In this document: in pieces, positions 35,323 to 44,208 of the stretch
Position numbering within the stretch: the first letter of the stretch is position 1
Layout of the letters: every line of letters begins with the position of its first letter
Assembly (NCBI GenBank): GCA_963666465.1
Contig: OY762824.1
Span: 4,216,001 to 4,280,000, forward strand
Source: VXYL01 sp963666465
GTDB lineage: Bacteria; Pseudomonadota; Gammaproteobacteria; Pseudomonadales; Azotimanducaceae
Direction of reading: 5' to 3'
DNA length: 64,000 nucleotides
Made by a program: the position numbers and the translations under genes
Notes under the pieces: model-generated
Databases searched by the model: none
The model's input: only the letters and a program-made list of their open reading frames with translations
What the model was told of the DNA's origin: nothing

Positions 35323-35395
35323 CGGGCGATCTTGACGGCTCAGGGGAGCCAATCGAACGCCAAGGGCAAGCACAAACGAGCCAAGGAGGGCGCAA

Positions 35396-36541
35396 ATGAC
35401 CGATGCATACGTAATCGGCGTGGACATGATCAAGTTCGGACGGTTTCCGGAGAAGACCGTCCCGCAAATCGGCTCGGACGCGGCGCTCTTGGCGCTCGAC
35501 GACTGCGGCCTCAAGATTCAGGACATGCAGGCGCTGTACTGCGGCAACCTGGGCCAGGCCAGCGGCATGGTCGGGCAGCGCATCCTGCAGGAGATCGGCC
35601 AGACGGGCGTTCCGGTCATCAACGTCTCCAACGCCTGCGCCACTGGCGCCACGGCCTTTCGCGAGGCGTGGGCCTCGGTGAAGGCCGGGCTCTACGACGT
35701 GGTGCTGGCCGTGGGCGTCGAACAGATGGGCAAGGGCCTTCTCGGCGGCGGTGGTGGCGCCACCGGCATTCCGAAGGAGGGCCTGCTCGGCTCCGGCACC
35801 ATGCCGGCCGTGTTCGCGGAAGCTGGCATGGAGCATTCCCGCAAGCACGGCACCACCTTCGAGCAGTTCGCCAAGGTGTCGGTGAAGAACCACCACCACG
35901 CCACCATGAACCCGAAGGCCATGTACCAGATCGAGACTCCGCTCGAAACGGTGATGAACGCCGAGATGATCTCGTACCCGAACACCAAGCTCATGTGCTC
36001 GGTGAACGTGGACGGCTCGGCGGCGGCAGTGATCGCCTCGGAGAGCAAGGCGCGCGAACTCGGCCTCATGAACCGCGCCGTCAAGGTGCGGGCAAGCGTC
36101 CTCACCTCAGACCCGTGGCAGGAACGCGACCTCGTGATGCCAGACGTCAACACCTGCACCCGGCTCGCGGCCAAGCAGGCCTATGAGATGGCGGGCGTCG
36201 GGCCAGAAGACGTGGACCTCATCGAGCTCCACGACTGCTTCGCCACCGCGGAAATCCTGCACTACGAGAACCTGGGCCTTTGCGCCGACGGCGAAGCCGG
36301 CCGGATGATCGACGATGGCGAGGTGGAACTCGGCGGCAAGATTCCGGTGAACGTGTCCGGCGGCCTGCTCTCCAAGGGTCACCCGCTCGGCGCCACCGGC
36401 ATCGCCAACATCTACGAGGTCTCGACGCACCTGCGCGGCGAAGCCGGCGAGCGACAAGTGGAGGGCGCCCGAATCGGCCTCACCCACGTGATCGGCCTCG
36501 GCAGCGCCTGCGGCATCCACATCCTCGAAAAGGCTTCCTGA
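35396..36541 (+). CDS. SCP2-type thiolase
   Basis: 381 residues from ATG 35396 with AAGGAGGG upstream. Unlike the first pair, the nucleophile is present: Cys81 in VSNACATGATAF. The other thiolase boxes are HDCFATAEILHYENLG and GGLLSKGHPLGATGIANIYE near the C-terminus. Likely cleaves or forms a beta-ketoacyl-CoA together with the DUF35 partner upstream. A 25-bp patch of this gene (35461-35485) recurs at 43940-43964. Confidence 0.88.
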   Translation: MTDAYVIGVDMIKFGRFPEKTVPQIGSDAALLALDDCGLKIQDMQALYCGNLGQASGMVGQRILQEIGQTGVPVINVSNACATGATAFREAWASVKAGLYDVVLAVGVEQMGKGLLGGGGGATGIPKEGLLGSGTMPAVFAEAGMEHSRKHGTTFEQFAKVSVKNHHHATMNPKAMYQIETPLETVMNAEMISYPNTKLMCSVNVDGSAAAVIASESKARELGLMNRAVKVRASVLTSDPWQERDLVMPDVNTCTRLAAKQAYEMAGVGPEDVDLIELHDCFATAEILHYENLGLCADGEAGRMIDDGEVELGGKIPVNVSGGLLSKGHPLGATGIANIYEVSTHLRGEAGERQVEGARIGLTHVIGLGSACGIHILEKAS

Positions 36542-36559
36542 GGGGCGCGTAAAGCCCTT

Positions 36560-36584
36560 GGCGCGCCCCCGAACAGGGGGCGCC
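36560..36584. terminator. Hairpin after the thiolase gene
   Basis: GGCGCGCCCCC, loop GAACA, GGGGGCGCC: a strong GC stem with a two-base bulge, about 20 bp after the stop codon. No T-run, as for many terminators in GC-rich genomes. Confidence 0.55.
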
Positions 36585-36619
36585 GCAAGCCTCGCGCACT
36601 AAGACTCGGAGCCAGGCGG

Positions 36620-36820
36620 ATGCCCTACACGGTGTGTCCAGGCGGTCGTGGCATCCGCATTGACCACAACGGCGAGAGGATCGGTCGGTGGAACATCGGT
36701 CATGGCCATCTGGTCGTCTATGACGCACCCGAGCGAGAGGGTATCCTGCGCGAGTACGGCTTCACGCCGTGCGCCGACCCACAGGGGGGCGTTGGTGGAG
36801 GCTGCCCGAGAGTGAACTAG
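36620..36820 (+). CDS. Small hypothetical protein
   Basis: 66 residues starting MPYTVCPGGRGIRIDHNGER, with YGFTPCADP near the end. Composition is protein-like and it has a plausible start, but the Shine-Dalgarno is weak. Its stop TAG lies in the CTAG at the start of repeat B, so the C-terminus may be truncated by that insertion. Confidence 0.35.
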   Translation: MPYTVCPGGRGIRIDHNGERIGRWNIGHGHLVVYDAPEREGILREYGFTPCADPQGGVGGGCPRVN

Positions 36821-36907
36821 GAGCCTTCAGCCGGGGAAGCATCCCCGACCGCTGACGCGCAAGGAAGTGCCGGCAATTCCCCCATCGCTGGGGCGTACTT
36901 CCATGCA
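36819..36907. repeat. 90-bp dispersed repeat, solo copy B
   Basis: Preceded by CTAG like the array at 52576. Same hairpin CGGGGAAGCATCCCCG; the outer pair is GGAAGTGC ... GTACTTCC (one G-T wobble). The repeat is directly followed by AGCCTGCGCCGCAGGA, similar to the ends of the CTAG-targeted elements. Confidence 0.75.
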
Positions 36908-37026
36908 AGCCTGCGCCGCAGGAACTGGCCTGGCGGCGTGGCCGGCGCGATGGGACAATGGTGTTTGCTGTTGTGGGAGTGCGGTTGACGGGAACGACCT
37001 GCCGTCCTTGCGCGCCGGGTCAGGCG

Positions 37027-37112
37027 ATGCTTCTGCCGCCGGATCCTGGCGACTGGCTTCCGGAGGGTCATCTGGCGCACCATGTGAGCGACCTGGTGCG
37101 CCGATGCGCCGA
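37027..37112 (+). pseudogene. IS1182-type transposase N-terminal fragment
   Basis: MLLPPDPGDWLPEGHLAHHVSD has the usual LPPDLRDWLPEDHLA opening of IS1182-type transposases. The frame is cut after about 28 codons by a miniature-element end at 37113. Confidence 0.65.
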
Positions 37113-37199
37113 CCCGACACACAAACATTTCGTCCTACGGTCGTGAGCGCGATTTCCTACGCTGGCGGCGTCGGGGCCGTAGGGCAGCCGACGAGCGAG
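37113..37199. mobile_element. Left half of the CCCGACACAC miniature element
   Basis: Begins CCCGACACACAAACATTTCG like the four full copies to the right, but stops after about 87 bp inside the DUF5615 toxin gene and has no right end. The same half copy is at 43989-44075. Confidence 0.75.
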
Positions 37200-37332
37200 G
37201 TCGCCAATGCGAGCAGGTCTTCGTCGGCCGCTTGGGCGTGTCCGTCCAAGGCCGACAGGACATCATGGCCGTCGTCCGCAAGTGCCTTCTGAACGTCCGC
37301 GATGCAGCGCATACGTCCAGCAGGAACCTCAC
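37200..37332 (-). pseudogene. DUF5615 (PIN-like) toxin gene, frameshifted and cut by a miniature element
   Basis: The start GTG overlaps the antitoxin stop (GTGA). It opens VRFLLDVCAASRTF. After one frameshift it continues QKALADDGHDVLSALDGHAQ and DEDLLALATSL, matching the DUF5615 pattern (LDVCAASRTL ... GHDVLSALD). The miniature element then replaces the C-terminal half that normally carries the remaining acidic residues. Inactive. Confidence 0.65.
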
Positions 37333-37589
37333 GAAGCCGCTCGGACCGGAATGCGGTCGTGAATCTCCTCTCCGGCCAAGGAACGGTGGGCGTAGAGAAG
37401 GCATGCCTGGATGTCTTCAGGCTCGAGGAAGGGATACTCGTTGAGTATGGTCTCGGTGGAATCCCCTGCGGCCAGGAGCTCCAGCATGTGCTCGACGGCG
37501 AAACGCATGCCGCGGATGATCGGCTTGCCGCCGAAAATGTCGCTGCGAACGGTGATGCGACCAAGCAACTCGGCTTCCCGTCCCATCAT
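37329..37589 (-). CDS. DUF433 antitoxin (left copy)
   Basis: 86 residues from ATG 37589 with AGGGAGAC upstream. LLGRITVRSDIFGGKPIIRG and FLEPEDIQACLLYAHRSL are the DUF433/VapB45-like signatures. It forms a DNA-binding partner for a DUF5615 toxin. Its toxin is broken, so it is an orphan antitoxin. An identical copy lies at 44205-44465. Confidence 0.82.
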   Translation of the reverse strand: MMGREAELLGRITVRSDIFGGKPIIRGMRFAVEHMLELLAAGDSTETILNEYPFLEPEDIQACLLYAHRSLAGEEIHDRIPVRAAS

Positions 37590-37717
37590 GTCTCCCTGCA
37601 TGTCGTCCTCTGCGTCTTGGGCGATCTGAACCGAGCGTACCAAGCGGACTCCGACGGTGTCCGTGCATCCAACAGGGTGCTTTTGCGCGTGGATAACCCG
37701 TCCCGCGGTAAGGTCCG

Positions 37718-38260
37718 CCCGCGACTTCGCCCGACGCTCCAACTCCGCACAGGCGCGGTCCAGCTTCGCCTTCAGCCTCTCCCGCCGCTTCAACTCCTCC
37801 GGCAGACCCTGCGGCTCCGGCGCGTCGTCCGCGTCGGCCTGCTCTGCCCGATCCAGCAAGCCCTCGATCTCGACGCGCAACCGGCTCGCGCAACTCCCCC
37901 GCCCGGTCGTGGCGGATGCCGTTGCGCCTGTTCGCGTTCGCGTCCACCTTCGTGCCGTCCACGCTCGCCGTCCCAACGCGCAGCAGCTTCGGTTCCTTCG
38001 CCAGCGGCAGCACCTCCGGGAACGCCGCCGCAACCGCTTCGAGGCTGTTGCGCCGAAACGTGCAGATCGTGTCGTGGTCCGGGTGGCAGTTCGCCGCCAC
38101 GTGCCGAACCCCGATGTCCCGGCACGTCGCGCGCTCGATCCGGCGCGAGCCGAAGATCCCGTTCGCGCAGCAGTGCACCAGCAGCGCCAGCATCGTCCGC
38201 GGGTGGCACTGCGCCGATCCCGTGCCCCCGTTCGTTCACCCGGATCGACTCCATCGGCAC
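37718..38260 (-). pseudogene. IS1182 transposase remnant (left copy)
   Basis: Fragments read in several frames: MLALLVHCCANGIFGSRRIE, then LLRVGTASVDGTKVDANANR and GLPEELKRRERLKAKLD. The order is that of IS1182 transposases. N-terminus and C-terminal catalytic part are absent. Confidence 0.7.
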
Positions 38261-38421
38261 CTCGACATGCCGCTCTGGGGCGTCTTCGGCAACAACGATC
38301 AGGAACGAGAGGCCCTGGACGCCGCCATCGCCAAGCACGGATTCACCTTCCAGGAACCGCCGCTCGAAGTCGTCTGGCACAGTCGCCGCATCGTCGTCGT
38401 CCACGATCCGCTCGAATTCGA
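38261..38421 (+). pseudogene. Phosphoesterase gene fragment (left copy)
   Basis: Identical to the 45387-45547 part of the intact phosphoesterase gene (GVFGNNDQEREALDAAIA through VVHDPLEF), with both ends missing. The next base begins unrelated sequence, 15 bp before miniature element M1. Confidence 0.85.
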
Positions 38422-38435
38422 GGCGCTTACGCTTA

Positions 38436-38685
38436 CCCGACACACAAACATTTCGTCCTACGGTCGTGAGGGCCATTTCCTACGCTGGCGGCGTTTGGGG
38501 CCGTAGGGCAGGGCAGCGGACCAGCGAGGGGTTGACGCAGGGCGAACCGAGGCTGACGGTCGCTGTGGTCGACGTGTACGACCTCGTCGGGAGGGCTTGC
38601 GACCGCATCCTCCGGTCGGCGAAGCCGCCGCCGTCGGTGTGCGAAATGTCTGCGGGGGTGTAGGACGAGATGTTTGTGTGTTGGG
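38436..38685. mobile_element. CCCGACACAC miniature element M1
   Basis: 250 bp. Left end CCCGACACACAAACATTTCG, right end its inverted copy (with GTGTTGGG). Internal landmarks TTTCCTACGCTGGCGGCG and GTGCGAAATGTCTGCGGGGG recur in all copies. Same orientation as M2-M4. Confidence 0.88.
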
Positions 38686-38724
38686 AAACGGGCCACTAGT
38701 GCGGGACGGCTCTTCGCTTCCTGT

Positions 38725-39438
38725 CTACGACTCCGGCCCGGACCCACCGACGTCGTCCAGCCTGCCGAGCTTCCACACGCGCCTCGCCAGGTCGGTGGAC
38801 CCTCCGGTTCCACGTCCCTCGTTACGCAGCTCGCGCGCAAGCTCCCTCCGGCTGCGGAATGCCCTGATGGTCTCCTTCCCATAGTCGTAAGTTGGCTTCG
38901 GTGGCTTCTCCTCGTCGCTGCCGAAAACAAGGCAGCCTGTGACCCGAGTGTCCGGCGCCCACTCCCGCACGCCTTCAACGTTGGCCGCGATGCGCCGCAA
39001 AGTCTCGGGGAACTCCGACCTGGGAAGGCGGCCGTGCTTGGTCTCGATCACCCACAGGCCCTCTGGCGTGGCAACGAGGTGGTCGATGTCGCCGACTCGG
39101 GCGATCTCCTCCACATGATGCGCCACGGCGCATGTGTCTCGCGTGAGCGCGTACTCAATTGCCTGCCCGATCGTCTCCTCCGCGCGCGCTCCCTTCCTCA
39201 TATCCGCCAGCCGCGAGCCGCGCTTCGCCTTGTACAGCGCGACCAGCAGGAACCCCACGCCCGGAAGCAGCGACGACCAGACCATCCACTCTGGCGCCGA
39301 CTGACCCCAGCCACGGGTCGTTCCGAGGACGAGACCCGCCCCGAGAAGCCAGCCCATGCCCACCATGCCGAACAGGGCGGCGTCCAGCATTCGACCCAGA
39401 AGCCGGCGACGAAGCCACTCGCCGGGATTTCTCTTCAT
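38725..39438 (-). CDS. Membrane-anchored NERD-domain protein
   Basis: 237 residues from ATG 39438 with GAGGAA upstream. Two hydrophobic helices (residues about 18-70) precede a NERD nuclease-related domain: ARAEETIGQAIEYAL, DIDHLVATPEGLWVIETKHG with the D...ExK-type core, then VTGCLVFGSDEE. NERD domains are predicted nucleases in defence and DNA-processing contexts (family knowledge). It stands alone between M1 and M2. Confidence 0.82.
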   Translation of the reverse strand: MKRNPGEWLRRRLLGRMLDAALFGMVGMGWLLGAGLVLGTTRGWGQSAPEWMVWSSLLPGVGFLLVALYKAKRGSRLADMRKGARAEETIGQAIEYALTRDTCAVAHHVEEIARVGDIDHLVATPEGLWVIETKHGRLPRSEFPETLRRIAANVEGVREWAPDTRVTGCLVFGSDEEKPPKPTYDYGKETIRAFRSRRELARELRNEGRGTGGSTDLARRVWKLGRLDDVGGSGPES

Positions 39439-39533
39439 GCTGTGTTCCTCGATTCTGTGCCGCAGACCGGGGCGCCGCGATTTCGCCTACTATTGTAGCG
39501 ACTCTGCAACGGACATTGCGGACCAGCTGCCTA

Positions 39534-39751
39534 CCCAACATACAAACATTGCGTCCTACGGTGTGTGTGCGGTTTTCTACGATGGCGGCGTTGGGGCCGT
39601 AGGGCAGCCGGCGTGATGCACGGCAAACGGAGGCTGACGGTCACGACCTCGCCGGGCGGGCTCGCAACCGCATCCTACGGCCGGCGAGGCCGCCGCCGTT
39701 GGTGTGCGAAATGTCGGCGGGGGTGTAGTACGAAGATGTTTGTGTGTCGGG
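39534..39751. mobile_element. CCCGACACAC miniature element M2
   Basis: 218 bp and the most diverged copy: the left end reads CCCAACATACAAACATTGCG. The right end is GTTTGTGTGTCGGG. It separates the NERD gene from the restriction-modification pair. Confidence 0.85.
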
Positions 39752-39770
39752 CAAACAATGCCCGCGGAAA

Positions 39771-40637
39771 TCACCCCGCCACATACGTCAGGAACCTCTT
39801 CGCCTCCACCTTGTCCGTGAAAGAGCCGTCGATCCGGTTCCCGTTCGAAAACCTCACGAACACCTCGTACTTCTGAAACGCAACCGAACCGATCTCTTGG
39901 TCGAATCCATCGACGAACTCAACCGCTTCGGCGATCGTTCGGAAGTCGTGGCTCGTGCCCAGCAAGGGGAGGATCGTCACACTTTCGATCATCCGGTCCA
40001 TCGCTTGCCCGAGTTCCTGCAGGAACTGTTCGATCAGAGGCTCGCATCCAGCCACGAATCGGCGTTCAAGCTCCCTAGTCCTCTTGCGGCCCATCCTCTC
40101 GATGCGTGCAACGCGCTTTTGGAACTCGGCATCTGGCGTGGCCTCGTCGTAGGAAGCGATTAGGCCAACCGCCGCAAATGCATCGACGATCGTCGAATAC
40201 GGGATGTGCAGCGTACGGAACCCCAGCGATTGCAGTTGCTCGACCGATGCGTTCGTGAACTCTCCTGCCAGTATCGCGCCCAGGAAGGGCTTGTCCCAAT
40301 CGTACAGTTCGGCAATCGGCAGCAGCGCGCCTTGAATCTCCTGCGCCTTGTTGCGCGAGTGCTTGGTGTAGCGGCGCCATGCAGCTTCGATGAAGGCAAC
40401 CGGCCTGCCTTGTGTTTCAGGCGAGCCACCCCGCTCGATCACGAAGTCAAGGTCGTGCTTGTTCCCGTACTGGTCCTCCCAGCGAATCTTCTTGCCCTTG
40501 CGGACGCCGGGCCTTGGGCCGGGCACATCGAGGTATAGCCTGCGGTCGCGGCAGAACGCCTGCAACTGCGGGTGCATGACATCCTCAAGGAGGTTGCCGA
40601 TGACTTGGCCGAATCGATGCGAAGGGCTCTTGGCCAA
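39771..40637 (-). CDS. Type II restriction endonuclease-like protein
   Basis: 288 residues. The start is TTG 40637, because an in-frame TGA (the methylase stop) lies two codons upstream and GAGGG precedes it. DLDFVIERGG and PVAFIEAAWRRYTKHSRNKA form a PD-(D/E)xK-like core in which the last Lys position is replaced by Ala, with Lys following later; this arrangement occurs in some restriction enzymes. The remainder is helical. Gene order methylase-nuclease and four-base spacing indicate one operon. The recognition sequence cannot be told. Confidence 0.7.
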   Translation of the reverse strand: MAKSPSHRFGQVIGNLLEDVMHPQLQAFCRDRRLYLDVPGPRPGVRKGKKIRWEDQYGNKHDLDFVIERGGSPETQGRPVAFIEAAWRRYTKHSRNKAQEIQGALLPIAELYDWDKPFLGAILAGEFTNASVEQLQSLGFRTLHIPYSTIVDAFAAVGLIASYDEATPDAEFQKRVARIERMGRKRTRELERRFVAGCEPLIEQFLQELGQAMDRMIESVTILPLLGTSHDFRTIAEAVEFVDGFDQEIGSVAFQKYEVFVRFSNGNRIDGSFTDKVEAKRFLTYVAG

Positions 40638-40640
40638 GAC

Positions 40641-41531
40641 TCAGCCCTCGACCCGAAGGATGCCCTCTTTAAGGGGGACGCGATGCTTCCGATTGCGCCA
40701 CTTCGTGTTGCGGTCGCGGATTTTGTGGAAACTGTATCCCTTGAAGCCCGCGGCGACCGCCAGTTCGCCCAGCCAGACCTCGCAGGGCACGTACACGCCG
40801 TATGGTGCCGAATCGCCAATGACGAAAACGACCTGTCCACCGTCCGCAATCTGACGGCGGAGCGCAATCCAGACGCTCGCGAGACCGGAGAAGTAGGCAG
40901 CAACCATCGTGTGGTAGGTCTTGCGGCCCCCTTTCGTGAGGCGAACCTCATCGAGTTGGGCGCACACCCGTTCAAGTTCGCCCTTGATGGGATCAATCTG
41001 GCTGTTGTCCAGCACCCGCCCCAAGTCCATCCGGTCAGCCGCCGAACGCTGCGAACAGGAGCAGACCAAGTGCTTGCGCACGGTTTGGTGAAGGTCGCCC
41101 CAAGACTCGACCTGCTGCCAGAACGTCATCTCCAACCGCGTTGCGTCGGCATAGTCGTAGTTGTTCGGGTATGGCGGAGAGGTGACGACGAGATCGAACT
41201 CCGACTCGTCCACGTAATCCCGAGCGTCACCGCAGACAACATCGGCGGAGCCACTAAACCGCCTCGCGTACATGAGGTCGAGCGCGAACATCCGCTGCCG
41301 CTGCTCGAACGCCTCGTATGGGTGCTTGACCTTGGATTTGCGTTTGTTGGGCAGCACGTATTGCCATTGCGCCGTGCCTACGGAACTGCACTCGCGCAAG
41401 ATGCACGTTAGCGCCAGCCAAGCCAGAGCCAACGCAGCCTCCGAAGCCTCGCCCTCCGCAGCTTCGATTTCGTACGCGGCGCGCAGCGACTCGAGGGCAA
41501 TGAGATTCTCGGCGACCTGCTCACCCGACAC
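40641..41531 (-). pseudogene. DNA methyltransferase truncated by miniature element M3
   Basis: Catalytic motif IV VVTSPPYPNNYDYADATRLE is intact, as is the C-terminal FVIGDSAPYGVYVP (motif VI/X region). The N-terminal part that should hold motif I (FxGxG, SAM binding; compare DPFCGTGTT in the gene at 56864) is missing. The frame enters M3 at 41524, and the GTG at 41531 lies inside the M3 terminal repeat, so a shortened protein could be made, but without the SAM-binding loop. No missing portion was found on the other side of M3. Confidence 0.78.
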
Positions 41532-41757
41532 ACAAACATTTCGTCCTACGGACGCGTGCGCGATTTCCTACGCTGGGGCCGTAGGGCAGCCGGCGAGCGC
41601 GGGCGTGATGCACGGCGAACCGAGGCTGACGGTCGCCTGATCGACCTGCACGACCTCGTCGGGAGGGCTTGCAACCGCATCCTCCGGCCGGCGGGGCCGC
41701 CGCCGTCGATGTGCGAAATGTCTGCGGGGGTGTAGGACGAAATGTTTGTGTGTCGGG
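41524..41757. mobile_element. CCCGACACAC miniature element M3
   Basis: 234 bp, both ends intact (CCCGACACACAAACATTTCG and its inverse). It has taken the place of the methylase 5' part and lies 42 bp from the ImmA-like gene stop. Confidence 0.9.
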
Positions 41758-41799
41758 GAAATGGCCAGTCTTTTCTACCCGACACGGTGCGAGTTCTGG

Positions 41800-43167
41800 C
41801 TACGCTGCGACTTCCAGCTCCAGCGCTTCGTGTAGGGACGGCGTGTCGATCTCATCCCGATCGGGCATGTCCACGAGCCCGTGGTTCGCCAAGTGGGTAC
41901 GAACCAAAAGGGGTGAGACACGGTATCGCCGAGCGGCCCGTTCCATGGCGTCCTCCGAGTGGTCGCCACCGAGCATGTCACATAGGTCGTCGAAGGGGCA
42001 CAGGAACTCCGCCGCGAACGCCCGCTGCATTTTCTGACGAAACGTCGCCGCTCGAGTGGCCGGCCTGAGGGGTTCCGCGCTGTCCACCAACAGTCGGTCC
42101 GCCAACAGGCGAGCGACTTCGAAACGCCGGCCCGTAAGCGTCTTCGAACGAAGCACGAGCCTCTCCCCGAAGCTTCGACTATCACCCCGGTCTTCCGGGC
42201 CGAGCCAAAAGCCCATCGGAGCCTCGCGGCGCCGCTTCAGACACTGTGGGCTTATCCCGTACATCTCGGATAGTCGGTCGTCGGTCACTGGTTCCGCGCG
42301 CAGCAACTCCTCTTCCCGTAGCTTCCGCGCCGCCCTCACGCCGATCATCCACGGTGCATCCTGGCCCGTTAGGCTGCCGGCCACGCCTGCCAAGCGAACC
42401 CCGTCGTTGGCGTTGGCCTCGTGACCACTTCTATGGGCCATGCGGCGAAGATCCGTCGCAGCCGGCTTTTGCTCGAGCGTGCCGTCGGCAACGACCTCGT
42501 CCATGGCGTCGTGCCCCATGTCCTCTCCGTCGGCTGCCACCCGCAACACGACATCCGCCGGGGCCTCGTCCACGGCGAAACCCAGGCGCGCCTCGATCCG
42601 TCGGTATCGGGAGGCGTCTCGATCTCCCCGTTCCCGCTGCAGTTCCGCGTGCGCAGTGTGAAGCGGCGTATCGTAGAGCGAACGCGAGTCCAGACGCCGC
42701 ATGACCGTCGACAGAAACGCATCGACACCAGCCTCGAATGCCGCTGCCGGGACGATCCCCGCCCTGCCGACGTAGGCCAGCGGTTCCGTGGCCGTCTCCC
42801 TAGTCGCAGATACCCTCAAGGTGACCCGATGACCATCACTCCCGATCGTCATCCTCGGCCACAGCCAGGGTCCCCCGACGTGGACCATCTCATGTGCATG
42901 GCTCCAATCGAGTGGTCTAGCGGCCCGTCCGCCGGCTGGGCTGGCCTCCCATCGCAGGCGCCACCAGTTCCACACGAACCACTCCGCCAGCCGGTATGTG
43001 GGCACGCGCGGCCCGGGGCGGTATGTGTCCTGGGCGATCAATCCGGTAAGCTCGGACGCTCGGATCCTGACCTGCAGTTCACCCGTCGTCGCACGATCCT
43101 CTTCAGAGTCCGTGTCATCCACCACCGGCTGGACCGGCCAAGTCGACAGAATCTCGAAACCACTCAT
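41800..43167 (-). CDS. ImmA/IrrE-like protein, second gene of a two-gene unit
   Basis: 455 residues from the ATG overlapping the upstream stop (ATGA). The C-terminal RRFEVARLLADRLLVD, FRQKMQRAFAAEFLCPF and VSPLLVRTHLANHGL match the tail region of ImmA/IrrE-type proteins. I did not find an HExxH zinc site, so peptidase activity is doubtful. The N-terminal 250 residues are unlike anything I recognise. It is coupled to the small gene at 43164. Possible defence or regulatory role, inferred from the neighbourhood. Confidence 0.6.
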   Translation of the reverse strand: MSGFEILSTWPVQPVVDDTDSEEDRATTGELQVRIRASELTGLIAQDTYRPGPRVPTYRLAEWFVWNWWRLRWEASPAGGRAARPLDWSHAHEMVHVGGPWLWPRMTIGSDGHRVTLRVSATRETATEPLAYVGRAGIVPAAAFEAGVDAFLSTVMRRLDSRSLYDTPLHTAHAELQRERGDRDASRYRRIEARLGFAVDEAPADVVLRVAADGEDMGHDAMDEVVADGTLEQKPAATDLRRMAHRSGHEANANDGVRLAGVAGSLTGQDAPWMIGVRAARKLREEELLRAEPVTDDRLSEMYGISPQCLKRRREAPMGFWLGPEDRGDSRSFGERLVLRSKTLTGRRFEVARLLADRLLVDSAEPLRPATRAATFRQKMQRAFAAEFLCPFDDLCDMLGGDHSEDAMERAARRYRVSPLLVRTHLANHGLVDMPDRDEIDTPSLHEALELEVAA

Positions 43168-43568
43168 GCCCGTTCTTCCCACTGCGCGCGAAGGTACTCC
43201 GCGAACCGATCGCCCGTAGCTACCGGATATCCGTGGTACTGCCCCTGTTCGCGATTGGTGAGCTGTGCCTCGTACAGTAAACCATCCTCATCGACGGCCC
43301 ACACGTTCTGGGGCAGGTCCCCTCGCCACTCGGCACTGAACATGCTCCGGCCAATTCCCTCCATCAGCAACGCCTCCGCCCGTTCCGCGTCGACTTCCGG
43401 CGGGCACTTGGACTTGTCGGGACGCCACCCGGTCGTGTTGTGTCGGTGGTAGCAACTGTGGTCGTAGCTGGCACGTGCGGCCAGTGTCGCGACCAGTTCC
43501 TGTCCTGTGGGCTCGGACAAGTCCCTCTTGGGCCTCACAGGTGGCGTTCTTCGTGATGGAGGCTGCAA
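43164..43568 (-). CDS. Small partner protein of the ImmA/IrrE-like gene
   Basis: About 134 residues from TTG 43568, preceded by AGGAAG; GTG 43538 is an alternative. Conserved-looking segments are FSAEWRGDLPQNVWAVDEDG and GQYHGYPVATGDRFAEYL. The stop overlaps the next start by four bases. The family is uncharacterised. Confidence 0.6.
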   Translation of the reverse strand: MQPPSRRTPPVRPKRDLSEPTGQELVATLAARASYDHSCYHRHNTTGWRPDKSKCPPEVDAERAEALLMEGIGRSMFSAEWRGDLPQNVWAVDEDGLLYEAQLTNREQGQYHGYPVATGDRFAEYLRAQWEERA

Positions 43569-43713
43569 CGATCTTCCTGACTCGACCGGAGCGCGATCCT
43601 AGCAGATGCCTGTTCAGCACCTCCCGGCTCTCTTCCCGGGAGCAGCGTCCACGCTCGCAAGGACCACGAAGTTAACCGCGACTTTGCGGAATCACGGAAC
43701 AGCGGTCTGCCTG

Positions 43714-43927
43714 CCCGACACACAAACATTTCGCCCTACGGTCGTGAGCGCGATTTCCTACGCTGGCGGCGTTTGGGCCGTAGCGCGGCCGACGAGCGAG
43801 GGCGCGATGCACGGCGAACCGAGGCTGATGGTCGCGTGATCGATCTGCACGACCTCGTCGGCGAGGCCGTCGCCGTCGGTGTGCGAAATGTCTGCGGGGG
43901 TGTAGGACGAAATGTTTGTGTGTCGGG
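43714..43927. mobile_element. CCCGACACAC miniature element M4
   Basis: 214 bp with both ends intact. It lies at the right end of the defence segment, 36 bp before the right copy of the large duplication. Confidence 0.9.
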
Positions 43928-43939
43928 AAGCGGCCGTTT

Positions 43940-43964
43940 CCCGCAAATCGGCTCGGACGCGGCG
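43940..43964. other. 25-bp patch identical to the thiolase gene at 35461
   Basis: CCCGCAAATCGGCTCGGACG plus five more bases equal 35461-35485. The patch sits exactly at the junction between M4 and the right duplication copy. Confidence 0.7.
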
Positions 43965-44075
43965 CGACCTGGTGCGCCGATGCGCCGACCCGACACACAA
44001 ACATTTCGTCCTACGGTCGTGAGCGCGATTTCCTACGCTGGCGGCGTCGGGGCCGTAGGGCAGCCGACGAGCGAG

Positions 44076-44208
44076 GTCGCCAATGCGAGCAGGTCTTCGT
44101 CGGCCGCTTGGGCGTGTCCGTCCAAGGCCGACAGGACATCATGGCCGTCGTCCGCAAGTGCCTTCTGAACGTCCGCGATGCAGCGCATACGTCCAGCAGG
44201 AACCTCAC
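44076..44208 (-). pseudogene. DUF5615 toxin gene, broken (right copy)
   Basis: Same frameshift and same miniature-element junction as the copy at 37200. The breakage therefore preceded the duplication. Confidence 0.65.

Larger units (their letters stand above)
37088..38421. repeat. Large direct duplication, left copy
   Basis: Matches 43964-45547 almost base for base. Relative to that copy it keeps an 88-bp piece of the IS1182 remnant (37987-38074) but lacks 338 bp (the equivalent of 45049-45386). Apart from these indels I saw one substitution. It carries a half miniature element, the DUF5615/DUF433 genes, an IS1182 remnant and a phosphoesterase fragment. Confidence 0.88.

Noticed and set aside
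41800..43167. Active ImmA-type metallopeptidase
   Set aside because: Only the C-terminal region resembles ImmA/IrrE, and no HExxH zinc motif is visible, so peptidase activity is not claimed.
38725..43568. Calling the segment a prophage or integrative element
   Set aside because: No integrase, phage structural or conjugation gene was found, and no attachment-site duplication other than the large direct repeats.
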